The notes beneath the pieces are model-generated. The model ran no database searches. It was not told the DNA's origin and saw nothing but the letters and a program-made list of their open reading frames with translations. Of a stretch of 64,000 bases of DNA, positions 1 through 11,041 are shown in pieces. How positions within the stretch are numbered: position 1 is the first letter of the stretch; each line of letters opens with the position of its first letter. The DNA is from Advenella mimigardefordensis DPN7 (lineage in GTDB: Bacteria > Pseudomonadota > Gammaproteobacteria > Burkholderiales > Burkholderiaceae_B): the NCBI RefSeq assembly GCF_000521505.1, contig NZ_CP003915.1, positions 1 to 64,000 of the forward strand, read 5' to 3'. The position numbers and the translations under genes were made by a program.

Positions 1-100
1 AAACGTTTAGTTACTGTGGAAACTTTGAAATAGCCGGGCTGCCTGTGGATAACTTTGTCCGATTCAGGGTAAAATAGGACGTTTTCAGATTGACGTCAAT
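1..100. promoter_or_regulatory. oriC-side region upstream of dnaA with a DnaA box
   Basis: A perfect 9-bp DnaA box lies at 44-52 (TGTGGATAA, the complement of TTATCCACA). A weaker relative at 15-23 (TGTGGAAAC) has two mismatches. In proteobacteria such boxes upstream of dnaA belong to the origin and/or to dnaA autoregulation. Only 100 bp are visible, so the rest of any origin lies outside the window. Confidence 0.7.
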
Positions 101-1633
101 ATGCAAGAGTTTTGGCAATCCTGCGTGCATTCTCTGGCCCAGGAACTCCCTCCCGAACAGATGAAGGCATGGGTGCATCCCCTGTCTTTTCTCAGTTTTG
201 ATGAAGAACTGGGCGAAGTTCGTGTATCCGCGCCAAACGCCATCAAACAGAACTGGGCACGCACCAACTATACCCAGCGTATCCAGGAACTGGCCAGCAA
301 CTGGTTCAACCGGCCCGGCATCCGGGTCATCTTTCAGGTTGCCCGGCGCGACCAGCACCATGTTTCGCAGGTTCATGGCCCGGCTGTGGCCCCCCCTGCC
401 GGTATGCCTGCCGTTGCGCCGGCCGGTGCGCCTGCGCCTCGTGAATATACGAACGGGTCCGTTCAGCCCAATGGCCATGGTGCCAGCGCGGCGCTGCATA
501 CGGCAGCGCGGGCCACTGCGGTCGTTGAACCCGCAGTAACAGGCAAAGAGCCGACAGTGGTTATCGAAACGGTCGGCCAGGCGCCGGAAGATCACGTATA
601 CAAACGTTCGCACATGAATGCGAACCTGACCTTCGAAAGTCTGGTTATTGGTAAATCCAACCAGCTGGCCAATGCCGCCTCCGCACAAATCGTGGAAAAT
701 CCGGGTGTCTCTTCGTACAACCCGTTCTTTCTGTATGGCAGCACAGGTCTGGGCAAGACCCACCTGATGCACGCCATCGGCAATGCGCTATTTAAGGCCG
801 GCAAGGTCAGCCGTGTGCGCTATATCCATGCCGATCAGTACTATTCCGACATGGTCAAATCGTTCCAGACCAACACATTTGATGACCTGAAACGGTATTA
901 TCATTCGCTGGACCTGTTGCTGATCGATGACATCCAGTTTTTCCGCAAGAAAGAGCGCACGCAGGAAGAGTTCTTCCTGTTGTATGAAACCATGGTGCAG
1001 CGTGGTCGGCAGATCGTGATCACGTCCGATACCTATCCGCGCGAACTGCAGGATATCAACAGCCGGCTCACGTCGCGCTTCGATTCGGGCCTCACGGTAC
1101 AGATCGAACCGCCTGAGCTGGAAATGCGCGTGGCCATTCTGTTGCGCAAAGCCGAAGAAAAAACGTCCATCGTCCTGAAGGAAGAGGCGGCATTCTTCAT
1201 AGCGAAGCATTTGCGTAGTAATGTAAGGGAGCTGGAAGGGGCGCTGTCCCGGGTGTCTGCTTACGCGGGTTTTCATGGCGTAAAAATAATCACCGTTGAA
1301 TTCTGCAAGGAAGCACTCAAGGATTTGCTGTCGGTATCTATCGGGCAAATTACCATTGAAAACATTCAGAAGACGGTGGCCGATTTTTACAAGCTGAAAG
1401 TCCAGGAAATGTACTCGAAACGTCGGCCGGCTAATATCGCCATGGCCCGGCAGATCGCCATGTACCTGGCCAAGGAATTAACGCAGAAAAGCCTGCCGGA
1501 AATTGGAGATTCGTTCGGCGGCAGAGATCACACAACGGTGCTGCATGCAGTTCGCAAGATTACAGAACAGCGTGCCAAGAACGCCGAGTTGAATCACCAG
1601 TTACACGTATTGGAACAAACCTTAAAAGGATAA
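101..1633 (+). CDS. dnaA: Chromosomal replication initiator DnaA
   Basis: DnaA binds DnaA boxes at oriC, melts the duplex and loads the DnaB helicase. The 510-residue protein has the family layout. Domain I (about 1-75, starting MQEFWQSCVHSLAQE) is followed by a long Pro/Ala-rich linker (about 85-165). The AAA+ domain has Walker A GSTGLGKTH near residue 213 and Walker B LLLIDDIQFF near 271. The C-terminal DNA-binding domain has the signature GGRDHTTVLHA near 473. It is first in the dnaA-dnaN-gyrB block, with a DnaA box about 50 bp upstream, so autoregulation is likely. It is slightly longer than E. coli DnaA (467 aa) because of the linker, which is common in betaproteobacteria. Confidence 0.98.
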   Translation: MQEFWQSCVHSLAQELPPEQMKAWVHPLSFLSFDEELGEVRVSAPNAIKQNWARTNYTQRIQELASNWFNRPGIRVIFQVARRDQHHVSQVHGPAVAPPAGMPAVAPAGAPAPREYTNGSVQPNGHGASAALHTAARATAVVEPAVTGKEPTVVIETVGQAPEDHVYKRSHMNANLTFESLVIGKSNQLANAASAQIVENPGVSSYNPFFLYGSTGLGKTHLMHAIGNALFKAGKVSRVRYIHADQYYSDMVKSFQTNTFDDLKRYYHSLDLLLIDDIQFFRKKERTQEEFFLLYETMVQRGRQIVITSDTYPRELQDINSRLTSRFDSGLTVQIEPPELEMRVAILLRKAEEKTSIVLKEEAAFFIAKHLRSNVRELEGALSRVSAYAGFHGVKIITVEFCKEALKDLLSVSIGQITIENIQKTVADFYKLKVQEMYSKRRPANIAMARQIAMYLAKELTQKSLPEIGDSFGGRDHTTVLHAVRKITEQRAKNAELNHQLHVLEQTLKG

Positions 1634-1635
1634 TC

Positions 1636-2745
1636 ATGCAACTGTTACAAGCGAATCGCGATGCGCTGCTCAAACCGCTGCAAACGGTCGCCGGGATTGT
1701 AGAGCGCCGGCATACGATGCCGATCCTGGCAAATATTCTATTGCGTAAAGAGGGGAATAAAATTGCGTTTGTGGCAACGGACCTAGAGGTTCAGATCACC
1801 ACGCATGCCGACTTCGGCGTGGGTGACGATGTGGAGTCTACAACGGTTGCCGCACGTAAATTGCTGGACTTTGTGCGCGCACTGCCTGCGGCCAACGAAG
1901 TCAAACTCAAGCTGCAGGACAGCAAACTCGGCATCCAGTCAGGCAGAAGCCGCCTGGAGCTGCAAACCCTGAGCGGTTCCGAATATCCAACCGTGTCGGT
2001 ACCAGAGAGCTGGAACGTGTCGTTCACCATGCCGCAAAAGGCATTGCGCAAGCTGTTTGGCATGGTGCATTTTTCCATGGCCCAACAGGACATCCGTTAT
2101 TACCTGAATGGTACGCTCATGGTATTTGAGCCAGGCATGGTGCGTGCCGTGGCCACAGATGGACACCGCCTGGCGCATGCCGCTGAAGAGATCGAAGGCA
2201 TTCAGTCTTCCAGCGAAGTCATCCTGCCGCGCAAAACCGTTCTTGAAGTGCAGCGCCTGCTGGACGACAGCGACGAACCCGTCAATATTGACGTGTCCGC
2301 CAGTCAGATCCGCTTTACTTTCGGCGACATTGAATTGATTTCCAAACTTGTCGAAGGCAAGTTCCCCGATTTCAAGCGTGTTATTCCCAGCGATTACACC
2401 CGTCATTTCAACGTGAATCGGGAAGCGTTGCAAAGCAGTCTGCACATTGCATCCATTCTCATGACAGACAAGCTCAAAGGCATCAAGCTGAACCTGGAAA
2501 ACAATCTGCTGCAAATGAAATATATCAATGCAGATCAGGAAAATGCCCAGGACGAAATCGAAATTGATTACAGCTTTGAGCCGCTCAGCGTTGGCTTTAA
2601 TGTGACCTACTTGCAGGACGTGCTTTCCATGGCCAAAACCGAAGAGGTGATCTGGTCGGTCAAGCCCGATGTCAACGCCTCTGCACTGATCACACTGCCA
2701 GATGAAAAGCACTTCAAATACGTGGTCATGCCAATGCGTATCTAA
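1636..2745 (+). CDS. dnaN: DNA polymerase III beta sliding clamp
   Basis: This is the ring-shaped processivity clamp of the replicative polymerase. The 369 residues are close to the usual 366-370 and start MQLLQANRDALLKPL. They contain the clamp-typical segments VERRHTMPILAN, RYYLNGTLMVF and ATDGHRLAHA and end in the conserved YVVMPMRI. The start lies 2 nt after the dnaA stop codon, with an AAAAGGA ribosome-binding site inside the end of dnaA, so the two genes are almost certainly co-transcribed and translationally coupled. Confidence 0.98.
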   Translation: MQLLQANRDALLKPLQTVAGIVERRHTMPILANILLRKEGNKIAFVATDLEVQITTHADFGVGDDVESTTVAARKLLDFVRALPAANEVKLKLQDSKLGIQSGRSRLELQTLSGSEYPTVSVPESWNVSFTMPQKALRKLFGMVHFSMAQQDIRYYLNGTLMVFEPGMVRAVATDGHRLAHAAEEIEGIQSSSEVILPRKTVLEVQRLLDDSDEPVNIDVSASQIRFTFGDIELISKLVEGKFPDFKRVIPSDYTRHFNVNREALQSSLHIASILMTDKLKGIKLNLENNLLQMKYINADQENAQDEIEIDYSFEPLSVGFNVTYLQDVLSMAKTEEVIWSVKPDVNASALITLPDEKHFKYVVMPMRI

Positions 2746-2757
2746 GAACCGTGACAG

Positions 2758-2799
2758 CCGGCCCGATCTTTGCCCTGCAAGGGGGTGGCCGGTTATTGT
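2758..2799 (+). terminator. Possible nested hairpin after dnaN
   Basis: GCCGGCC (about 2757-2763) can pair with GGCCGGT (2787-2793). An inner hairpin, CCCT-gca-AGGG, sits between them, and the short T-rich run TTATTGTT follows. The U-tract is poor, so this may attenuate transcription rather than end it. The dnaN-gyrB gap is 180 bp and otherwise featureless. Confidence 0.3.
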
Positions 2800-2856
2800 T
2801 CACAGCGGGGTGCCTGTGGCGAGATGCACCGGTGAATTGTTTTTAATTTCAAGTGA

Positions 2857-5376
<2,520 letters not shown>

Positions 5377-5379
5377 TTT

Positions 5380-5450
5380 TGTCGATTCTCATAATTAGTG
5401 AAAAAGTCGCACAATTAATGAAAATGCATTCTCACAATTAGTGAAAAAAT
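5380..5450 (+). repeat. Compact end array: three 19-bp dyads after gyrB
   Basis: Three copies of the dyad lie at 5386-5404 (TTCTCATAATTAGTGAAAA), 5406-5424 and 5429-5447 (TTCTCACAATTAGTGAAAA), 20-23 bp apart. Each is an imperfect inverted repeat (TTYTCAC-5 nt-GTGARAA), as expected for a protein-binding site. The array begins with TGTCGA at 5380. Confidence 0.8.
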
Positions 5451-5473
5451 CGGTAGCGACGATATAGATAGGT

Positions 5474-5513
5474 AAACAGGCTCTCGTTCTTTCGACGGAG
5501 CCTGTTTTCTTTT
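5474..5513 (+). terminator. Intrinsic terminator inside element 1
   Basis: A perfect 10-bp stem, AAACAGGCTC (5474-5483) with GAGCCTGTTT (5498-5507), is followed by TTTTCTTTT. It would stop transcription coming from gyrB. It lies 94 bp inside the compact end, as do the equivalent hairpins in elements 2 and 3. The same stem sequence recurs at 25727-25758. Confidence 0.85.
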
Positions 5514-5527
5514 GGGCGGTGATTTGA

Positions 5528-5695
5528 GATGTTTATCGCGGACAAAAAACGGGGTGGTGCCGAAGTGATTCCAGTTGGGGGAGTACAGCTTCACCTGCCT
5601 TGGATAATTGGTCTGTCAAGGGAGTAGAATTCCAAACTAACGGTGGTGCTACTCAGTGGTTTAGTTCAGATAAGAGTGCTTGGAGCAAAAAATAA
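5528..5695 (+). pseudogene. C-terminal tail of a lost toxin or effector
   Basis: This open frame has no start codon. It begins after a stop at 5525-5527 and ends at the TAA at 5693-5695. Its last part reads STASPALDNWSVKGVEF, then a Gly/Trp/Ser-rich stretch, then SAWSKK. Its stop codon overlaps the next gene's ATG by one base (TAATG). That junction is typical of a polymorphic-toxin gene followed by its immunity gene. I do not recognise the toxin family. The upstream part may contain a frameshift near 5575-5581. The body of the gene is gone, probably lost when the mobile-element end was joined here. Confidence 0.5.
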
Positions 5696-6099
5696 TGGAA
5701 ATACATATTCCTCAGACTGCCATCGAATATGTTGATAGGGCGTTAATAATGGCTAATAGACGTTATGAAGCTAATAGAAGCAAGCAAGAATTAGAATCAA
5801 TTAGCTCTCTGGAGGTTATGTATGACTCGATCGTTCAGCAATTAACATTTGTCCGAAGAATTTTAACAGGAGAGGAAAAAGATAAGGCTCGGTTATGGGA
5901 GCTTACATTTGGTACGTACTCAGCAAAAGAGTTTGATGCTAGTGATCCTGTGTTTTTCGATAGATTAGGAGATGCTTTCTTTATCGCTTCTCAAATCAGA
6001 CAAGGGTTGAAGGTGCGACTACCTCATGAAGTCGATCCTAATTACGAGACAAGGGAAAGAGAACTTCGAGCTAAGTATCCGCAAGAATTTAAGCCATAG
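5695..6099 (+). CDS. Small cytosolic protein, probable orphan immunity protein
   Basis: The 134-residue product has no signal peptide or membrane segment. It starts MEIHIPQTAIEYVDRALI and is rich in charged helices, ending in a segment with PHEVDPNYETRERELR. I chose ATG 5695 because it overlaps the stop of the upstream toxin-like tail and has GGAG about 9 nt upstream. A TTG at 5680 is possible but lacks both features. The family is not one I recognise. The immunity role is inferred from size, composition and the TAATG coupling to a truncated frame. The gene is markedly AT-rich compared with gyrB, which suggests transfer. Confidence 0.6.
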   Translation: MEIHIPQTAIEYVDRALIMANRRYEANRSKQELESISSLEVMYDSIVQQLTFVRRILTGEEKDKARLWELTFGTYSAKEFDASDPVFFDRLGDAFFIASQIRQGLKVRLPHEVDPNYETRERELRAKYPQEFKP

Positions 6100-6195
6100 C
6101 TGCAATAGCTCACCAAAGACAGGGCGGTATGATGCCTTGAATAAAGGGCAAATTTTATGAGTGGGCTACCCAGAGATTTAAGACACTAGCCAGCC

Positions 6196-6290
6196 TCACG
6201 CCGCGGCCTTCTCGAAGTTCGCAGGACTGATGCCACCCAGATGCCTGAGGCTGCGGTTAGTGTTTGGCCGTTCAAGCGCTCTGCTACTCT
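6196..6290 (-). pseudogene. 3' scrap of an IS3-family transposase (OrfB)
   Basis: On the minus strand the frame ending at the stop 6196-6198 reads ...NRSLRHLGGISPANFEKAAA. This is the characteristic C-terminus of IS3-family OrfB integrases. Only about 30 codons survive, and no inverted terminal repeat was recognised. The piece lies in the 575-bp gap after the immunity-type gene. The rest of that gap holds AT-rich DNA and the dyad repeats. Confidence 0.75.
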
Positions 6291-6399
6291 TAGCTCAGTA
6301 GACTGGGGATGTTTAGTCCGGGATAGCTATAGAAAGTGGTAATAGATTTTTTATTATTAAAAATCAATTGGTTATGGACTAATTTTGTTCTAATAAATA

Positions 6400-6531
6400 T
6401 TTTCATTAATTGTGAGACAAATTCCGGAAATTTTCACTAATTATGAGAATTCGAAAATAGGTATTCTCACAATTAATGAAAAAAGCCTTTAAAATCAATG
6501 CCTCGATTTTCACTTATTCTGAGACCCGACA
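6400..6531 (-). repeat. Spaced end array of element 1
   Basis: Four dyads lie at 6400-6418, 6431-6449, 6464-6482 (opposite orientation) and 6507-6525, followed by the end CCCGACA at 6525-6531. Positions 6422-6531 are nearly identical to 17584-17692, with the last three sites spaced 33 and about 42 bp apart in both. I read this as the distal (left-type) transposon end. Confidence 0.7.
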
Positions 6532-6610
6532 TTAGGTTGTGCCGAATTTCACAATAAGTGCAATCGTCAAACAATTGGCGAGTTTATTCGGACACTAGAG
6601 CAATTAGTAA

Positions 6611-6652
6611 AAACAATAGGCAAATTTCTTAGAAATATTTGCCTATTGTTTT
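6611..6652 (+). terminator. Intrinsic terminator inside element 2
   Basis: A long AT-rich stem, AACAATAGGCAAAT (6612-6625) with ATTTGCCTATTGTT (6637-6650), is followed by TTGTTATATTT. It is nearly symmetric, so it may also end the minus-strand AraC-type gene that stops at 6675. It lies 73 bp inside the inferred compact end. Confidence 0.75.
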
Positions 6653-6674
6653 GTTATATTTAACGTTTGCAAGT

Positions 6675-7601
6675 CTATTTGAGGCGAAAGCTATCAGGTG
6701 GCTGACGCACGTGCTCATCAATATAAGCCGTATCGTAATTCGAATAGCGAATTTGCGTTGGATTATGTCCCCACTTTTTTTTCATCAACGTAGTCATATG
6801 ACTATTGCTTGAGAACCCGTTGATCCTAGAGATCTCTTTCAATGATGCGCCGGAAGTCAGAATCATCCCTTTCGCCGTCTGTAAACGAGCAGTAAGAACG
6901 AATTCGTGAGGAGACTGGCCCAGAGATTGCCGAAATGCTCGCGTAAAGTGGCTTGGGGATAACTGGGCAACGCCAGCAAGTCTGTCGATTGTGAGTTTTT
7001 CGGAAAGATGGGCATGAATGTATTCGACTATCCGCTTTCTAGTCGTTGGTGTCAGTCCGCCAGTAATTTTTGTCTTTTGTGGTTGATTGGCTCCGAAATA
7101 ACTGTACGTGCGAAGAACATGTATTCCAAAAAGCGTAAGCAAAGACTCAATGCTCTCTTCATGGAATAAAGACGCGGTTAGTAATTCATTACGTATTTCG
7201 GATGCAAGAGCTAGCGCCTTTTTATCAACTACGCCGAGTCTGGGTAAATGAAACTCAGGGATATTCTCTCCCCACTCATGATGTGTCAAGCGGTGCAAAC
7301 GGCGTTCAGTTAATGCAATTAACATACTGTGCTTGGGATGCCGCCATTGGGAAAAAAGCTCTGAATGTTCAGGTACTATTTCGATGGAACCTGCCGGCGC
7401 TACATCGATAGTCCGGCGATCGCTATTGATAGCGATGGTTCGCTGTGGCTGAGCGGCCAGCATAATCAAGAAAAAATAGGCTTTGGTCGTAAAGTGGATG
7501 GTTGTCGGCGCGACATGCGAATTTGTTACTGCTGCGCCGTCGCCTTCAAATTTTCGTCCCCAACTATCGGGCACTGAATCCAGGATGCCTTCGCTACTCA
7601 A
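6675..7601 (-). CDS. AraC-family transcriptional regulator
   Basis: The 308-residue protein has a ligand/dimerisation region in the first ~200 residues. A C-terminal AraC/XylS domain follows, starting near TTRKRIVEYIHAHLSEKL. Its two helix-turn-helices include LAGVAQLSPSHFTRAFRQSL and LKEISRINGFSSNSHMTTLM. The start is a TTG with AGGGAG about 8 nt upstream; an in-frame ATG at this end is lacking. It is divergent from the autotransporter gene across about 310 bp, so it is the natural candidate regulator of that gene. The N-terminal part resembles no sensor I can name. Confidence 0.85.
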   Translation of the reverse strand: MSSEGILDSVPDSWGRKFEGDGAAVTNSHVAPTTIHFTTKAYFFLIMLAAQPQRTIAINSDRRTIDVAPAGSIEIVPEHSELFSQWRHPKHSMLIALTERRLHRLTHHEWGENIPEFHLPRLGVVDKKALALASEIRNELLTASLFHEESIESLLTLFGIHVLRTYSYFGANQPQKTKITGGLTPTTRKRIVEYIHAHLSEKLTIDRLAGVAQLSPSHFTRAFRQSLGQSPHEFVLTARLQTAKGMILTSGASLKEISRINGFSSNSHMTTLMKKKWGHNPTQIRYSNYDTAYIDEHVRQPPDSFRLK

Positions 7602-7911
7602 TGACCATCTCCCTTATTGCCACCGATAAAAATTCGTTTTCGTAGAGACATTAAGCCTTTCGCCAAGAAAACCATGCGTTTTTTGCAAAATAGTCTCCCT
7701 GCGAATTTAAATTTCAGCAATACATATGTAAGTTATAGCAGATTTATGCAAGTAACAGCGGGATTTTGATATCAGTTTAAACGTAATTTTGCGCCGAATG
7801 ATTATACTTTTGAATAACTAGTTTAGAAATATATTGAAATAAAGAATTCATGTTCTCTCCCTGTATCCATACAGGGAGTTTCTAAAATTAACGACAAATT
7901 GTAGGATGATC
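7602..7911. promoter_or_regulatory. Divergent control region with a 22-bp palindrome
   Basis: This AT-rich region separates the AraC-type gene from the autotransporter gene. A perfect palindrome lies at 7857-7878 (CTCCCTGTAT-cc-ATACAGGGAG), 33 bp before the chosen start codon. As DNA it could be an operator. As RNA it would form a stable hairpin in the leader close to the ribosome-binding site AGGA (7903-7906). I could not assign a confident -35/-10 pair. Confidence 0.6.
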
Positions 7912-10900
7912 ATGCGACGTAAGAATTGGCAATTAGCTACTTGCTTTGGATTGCTAGCGCCTGGCCTGGGTTTTGCTCAAAGTGCGGGTGCACCACCTAA
8001 TTTCATCCCTGATGCCGAGTACAGGGCAAACTGGGGTGTGTCAATGATCAACGCGCAGCCTGCTTATCTCAAAGGGTATACGGGCAAGGGCGTCATTGTT
8101 GCCGTAGTTGATACGGGTTTGGATGTTGATCATGCTGAATTCAAGAATAGGATTTCCAGCGCCTTAAGAAACTTCGGCAAGGACAAGCCTCCCAATGATG
8201 TCAGCCACGGTATAGATGAAAGCGATGGTGAGATTGCGGGCCACGGAACCCATGTTTCGGGCATTATTGGTGCCGCACGCGATGGAAAAGGCATGCAGGG
8301 AGTCGCTTATGAATCGACGATTTTGCCGCTTCGAGCCGTGGGGGTAACTGGCAGTGATCCAAACGTTGATATTACAAATATTGCCATTAAGCATGCTATT
8401 GACGCTGGCGCAAAGGTTTTAAATGGCAGCTATGGTGAGCCTGATCCCCCTCTGCGAGAGGAAAAGACTGATAAAGATGGTAATTTGCTGAAGGACGAAA
8501 ACGGTAGCTCAATTCCGAACGACAAATACGCTAAGCTGAATTATCAAGGCATTTTTAATAATCCTCAGAGCTTTGAGGACACGGCAAATACATTACGAGA
8601 AGCGGCACGCGCTGATATGGTACTGGTCTTTGCCGCTGGAAACGATGCTGTGTTTCAGCCAGATGGATATTCTGCAATTCCGAGCGGCCCCGCAATGCTG
8701 CCGTTAATCAATCCGGAGAATACTAAGGCTGGAGTACTCTACAACTTCATTGATACCTCCAGGGATGACTACGATCCAAACAATCCGGACACTTACTATG
8801 GTTTTGACAGCAAAACCACGGAGTATGCCGAGAATTTGGATTTCTCTGATTTGAAGGGGGCCATCCTTGCCGTTGTGGCCGTCGATAAAGACGGAACGAT
8901 TGCCAGTTATAGCAATCGTTGTGGAGCAGCAGCAGCTTGGTGTCTGGCAGCGCCTGGCGGCGATTTGCAGGATGGTTCCCACAGTGCTCCGTATTCCACG
9001 TGGCCGACATCTACCGGAAAACCTTACAAAGAAGAGGATGGGACTTCTGCCGCCGCACCGCACGTGGCGGGCGCCGCAGCGGTGGTACGCTCCGCCTTTC
9101 CTTATTTTGATGCTCGCCAGACGATCGAGACCATCCTCACCACCACTACGAAATCCGGATTATTTGAAGATGCCGCGAAGTATGGTCAAGGGCTCCTGAA
9201 TCTAGGGAATGCAATCAATGGCCCTGGAGAATTCCGCTATCAAGGCGTTTTCGATGTTGATACGCAAGGCTATGACTCGGTCTGGACCAATGCGATTAAA
9301 GGCGTTGGCGACCTCACCAAGAGAGGAAACGGCATCCTGGCGCTGACGGGCAAAAACACCTACACCGGAGGCACTACGGTGCTTGGAGGCACCTTGGGCG
9401 TTGAAGGTCGCGTTGAAGGCAATGTGAGCGTATCCGATCGCGGTGTGCTTGCCGGGACAGGGTCGGTAGGGAACGTAACGCTCTCTCAAGGCGGTATGGT
9501 TTCTCCTGGAAGCACGCTGGACGCAGCCCAAGTCGTTAACGCATTGACAGTAACTGGCGAGTTTATTCAAGGAGCCGCATCCAGTTACTTGGCTCAATTG
9601 GCAGCCGATGGAAAATCGGACCTGATAGATGTTAATGGTCGTGCAACGATCGATGGTAGCGCATCCGTTATTATTCAGCCGGAAACAAGCAGTACGATCC
9701 GATTAAATCATCGCTATACCCTGATAAGTGCAACAGGCGGCGTATATGGAACCTATGGCACCGTAGTCAAGCCGGATACGCCCTTTGTTGATATGAATCT
9801 GATCTACGATTCTCGTAATATGTTCCTTGATCTGGCACGTAGCTCCGTTGCCTTTGCAGACATTGCGGATAGTCATAATCAGCGTGCTACGGGTGGTGCA
9901 GTCGAGAAACTTGGCGCAAATAATGCAATTTACAACAGCATGCTTTTTCTGTCCGATTGGCAGGCAAGAAATGCATTCGATCAATTATCAGGTGAAATCC
10001 ATGCATCTATTCGGGCAGGTTTGGTTGAGGATAGTCATTTCGTTCGCGATGCGGCCAATGATCGACTGAGAGCCGCTTTCCGCAGCACTGGCTCCGCAAG
10101 CGTCTCTGGATTGCGCTATGGTACAGGGGCACAATCCGCGGCTCCAGCCGCGCCCGGCGAAATCACGTTTTGGGGGAAAGGCTTTGGTGCTTGGGCACAA
10201 TTTAAGGCCGATGGTAACGCCGGGCGTTTTAGAAAGAGCACCGGCGGGTTCATCCTTGGTGGTGACCGATTTGTCGGTCAAAATTGGCGTCTCGGTGTGC
10301 TAACTGGATATAGTCATACCTCCTTTCATGCTAATGGACGTGCTTCATCAGGGTCCAGTGATAATTTTCACTTGGGTCTTTACGCGGGTACGCAACGCAA
10401 TGCCTGGAATTTCCGGTCGGGTCTTGGATACACTTGGCATCGAATCAAAACCAACAGAAGCGTTGCCTTTTCCGATTTTTCTGACAAGCTATCTGCTCGT
10501 TATAACGCGGGTACATTCCAGGCGTTTGGCGAGCTGGGTTACCGGGTCGACACTGCTGTTGCAGCGCTGGAGCCTTTTGCCAACTTGAGCTACGTACACT
10601 TTAAGGCCAAGCATTTCTCTGAAGATGGCGGGCTTGCGTCTTTATCAGGAAAATCCCAGTCTAACGGTAACATATTCACGACCGTTGGCTTAAGGGCGAC
10701 ATCGACTTTCGAGTTAGGCGCAACAGAGGCGGATGTCCATGGTGGCATCGGCTGGAGGCACGCCTTCAATCGCGTGAATCCTAAAACCGATCTTTCGTTT
10801 AACAATCAAGCGTCATTTAGCGTCAAGGGGACACCGATAGCGAAAAATGCAGTCGTTTTGGAAGCCGGTTTAACTGTGAAAATGGGTAAAGCATCATCAA

Positions 10901-10980
10901 TTGGTATTGCTTACCAAGGCCAGTTTGGGTCTGGCGTGAGAGAGCATGGCCTTGAAGCGAATGTAGCCGTGCGGTTCTAA
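7912..10980 (+). CDS. Subtilisin-like (S8) autotransporter, SphB1/NalP type
   Basis: This is a secreted serine protease carried by its own outer-membrane barrel (type Va secretion). The 1022 residues begin with a signal peptide (MRRKNWQLATCFGLLAPGLG...FAQ). The S8 catalytic triad is visible: Asp67 in VVDTGLDVDH, His114 in GHGTHVSG and Ser379 in GTSAAAPHVAG. An autotransporter-associated repeat follows (GNGILALTGKNTYTGGTTV). The beta-barrel runs from about residue 753 and ends in an aromatic residue (ANVAVRF). ATG 7912 is preferred to ATG 7906 because AGGA lies 5 nt before it. Bordetella SphB1 and Neisseria NalP of this class process other surface proteins. Here the substrate is unknown, and no adhesin gene lies nearby. 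Confidence 0.93.
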   Translation: MRRKNWQLATCFGLLAPGLGFAQSAGAPPNFIPDAEYRANWGVSMINAQPAYLKGYTGKGVIVAVVDTGLDVDHAEFKNRISSALRNFGKDKPPNDVSHGIDESDGEIAGHGTHVSGIIGAARDGKGMQGVAYESTILPLRAVGVTGSDPNVDITNIAIKHAIDAGAKVLNGSYGEPDPPLREEKTDKDGNLLKDENGSSIPNDKYAKLNYQGIFNNPQSFEDTANTLREAARADMVLVFAAGNDAVFQPDGYSAIPSGPAMLPLINPENTKAGVLYNFIDTSRDDYDPNNPDTYYGFDSKTTEYAENLDFSDLKGAILAVVAVDKDGTIASYSNRCGAAAAWCLAAPGGDLQDGSHSAPYSTWPTSTGKPYKEEDGTSAAAPHVAGAAAVVRSAFPYFDARQTIETILTTTTKSGLFEDAAKYGQGLLNLGNAINGPGEFRYQGVFDVDTQGYDSVWTNAIKGVGDLTKRGNGILALTGKNTYTGGTTVLGGTLGVEGRVEGNVSVSDRGVLAGTGSVGNVTLSQGGMVSPGSTLDAAQVVNALTVTGEFIQGAASSYLAQLAADGKSDLIDVNGRATIDGSASVIIQPETSSTIRLNHRYTLISATGGVYGTYGTVVKPDTPFVDMNLIYDSRNMFLDLARSSVAFADIADSHNQRATGGAVEKLGANNAIYNSMLFLSDWQARNAFDQLSGEIHASIRAGLVEDSHFVRDAANDRLRAAFRSTGSASVSGLRYGTGAQSAAPAAPGEITFWGKGFGAWAQFKADGNAGRFRKSTGGFILGGDRFVGQNWRLGVLTGYSHTSFHANGRASSGSSDNFHLGLYAGTQRNAWNFRSGLGYTWHRIKTNRSVAFSDFSDKLSARYNAGTFQAFGELGYRVDTAVAALEPFANLSYVHFKAKHFSEDGGLASLSGKSQSNGNIFTTVGLRATSTFELGATEADVHGGIGWRHAFNRVNPKTDLSFNNQASFSVKGTPIAKNAVVLEAGLTVKMGKASSIGIAYQGQFGSGVREHGLEANVAVRF

Positions 10981-11041
10981 GTCATTGGCATCGTTACTAA
11001 CGAAACGACATGAATTAGTATTGAAATTTTAAGGATACACA

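Larger units (their letters stand above)
5380..6531. mobile_element. Putative Tn7-like remnant, element 1
   Basis: I infer this element from its ends. The + strand reads TGTCGATTCTCA at 5380 and the minus strand reads TGTCGGGTCTCA from 6531 inward, so the outer bases are TGT...ACA. The gyrB-proximal end has three tightly packed 19-bp dyads (starts 5386, 5406, 5429). The distal end has four spaced ones (6400, 6431, 6464, 6507). Compact versus spaced transposase-site arrays, with the compact end facing the attachment gene, is the layout known for Tn7. No transposase lies inside. The 5-bp flanks (AATTT left, TTAGG right) do not match, so no target duplication survives. Cargo is an immunity-type gene and an IS3 scrap. 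Confidence 0.45.

Noticed and set aside
5380..6531. CRISPR array
   Set aside because: The repeats are dyads in both orientations at uneven 20-42 bp spacing, with no unique spacers of constant length and no cas genes.
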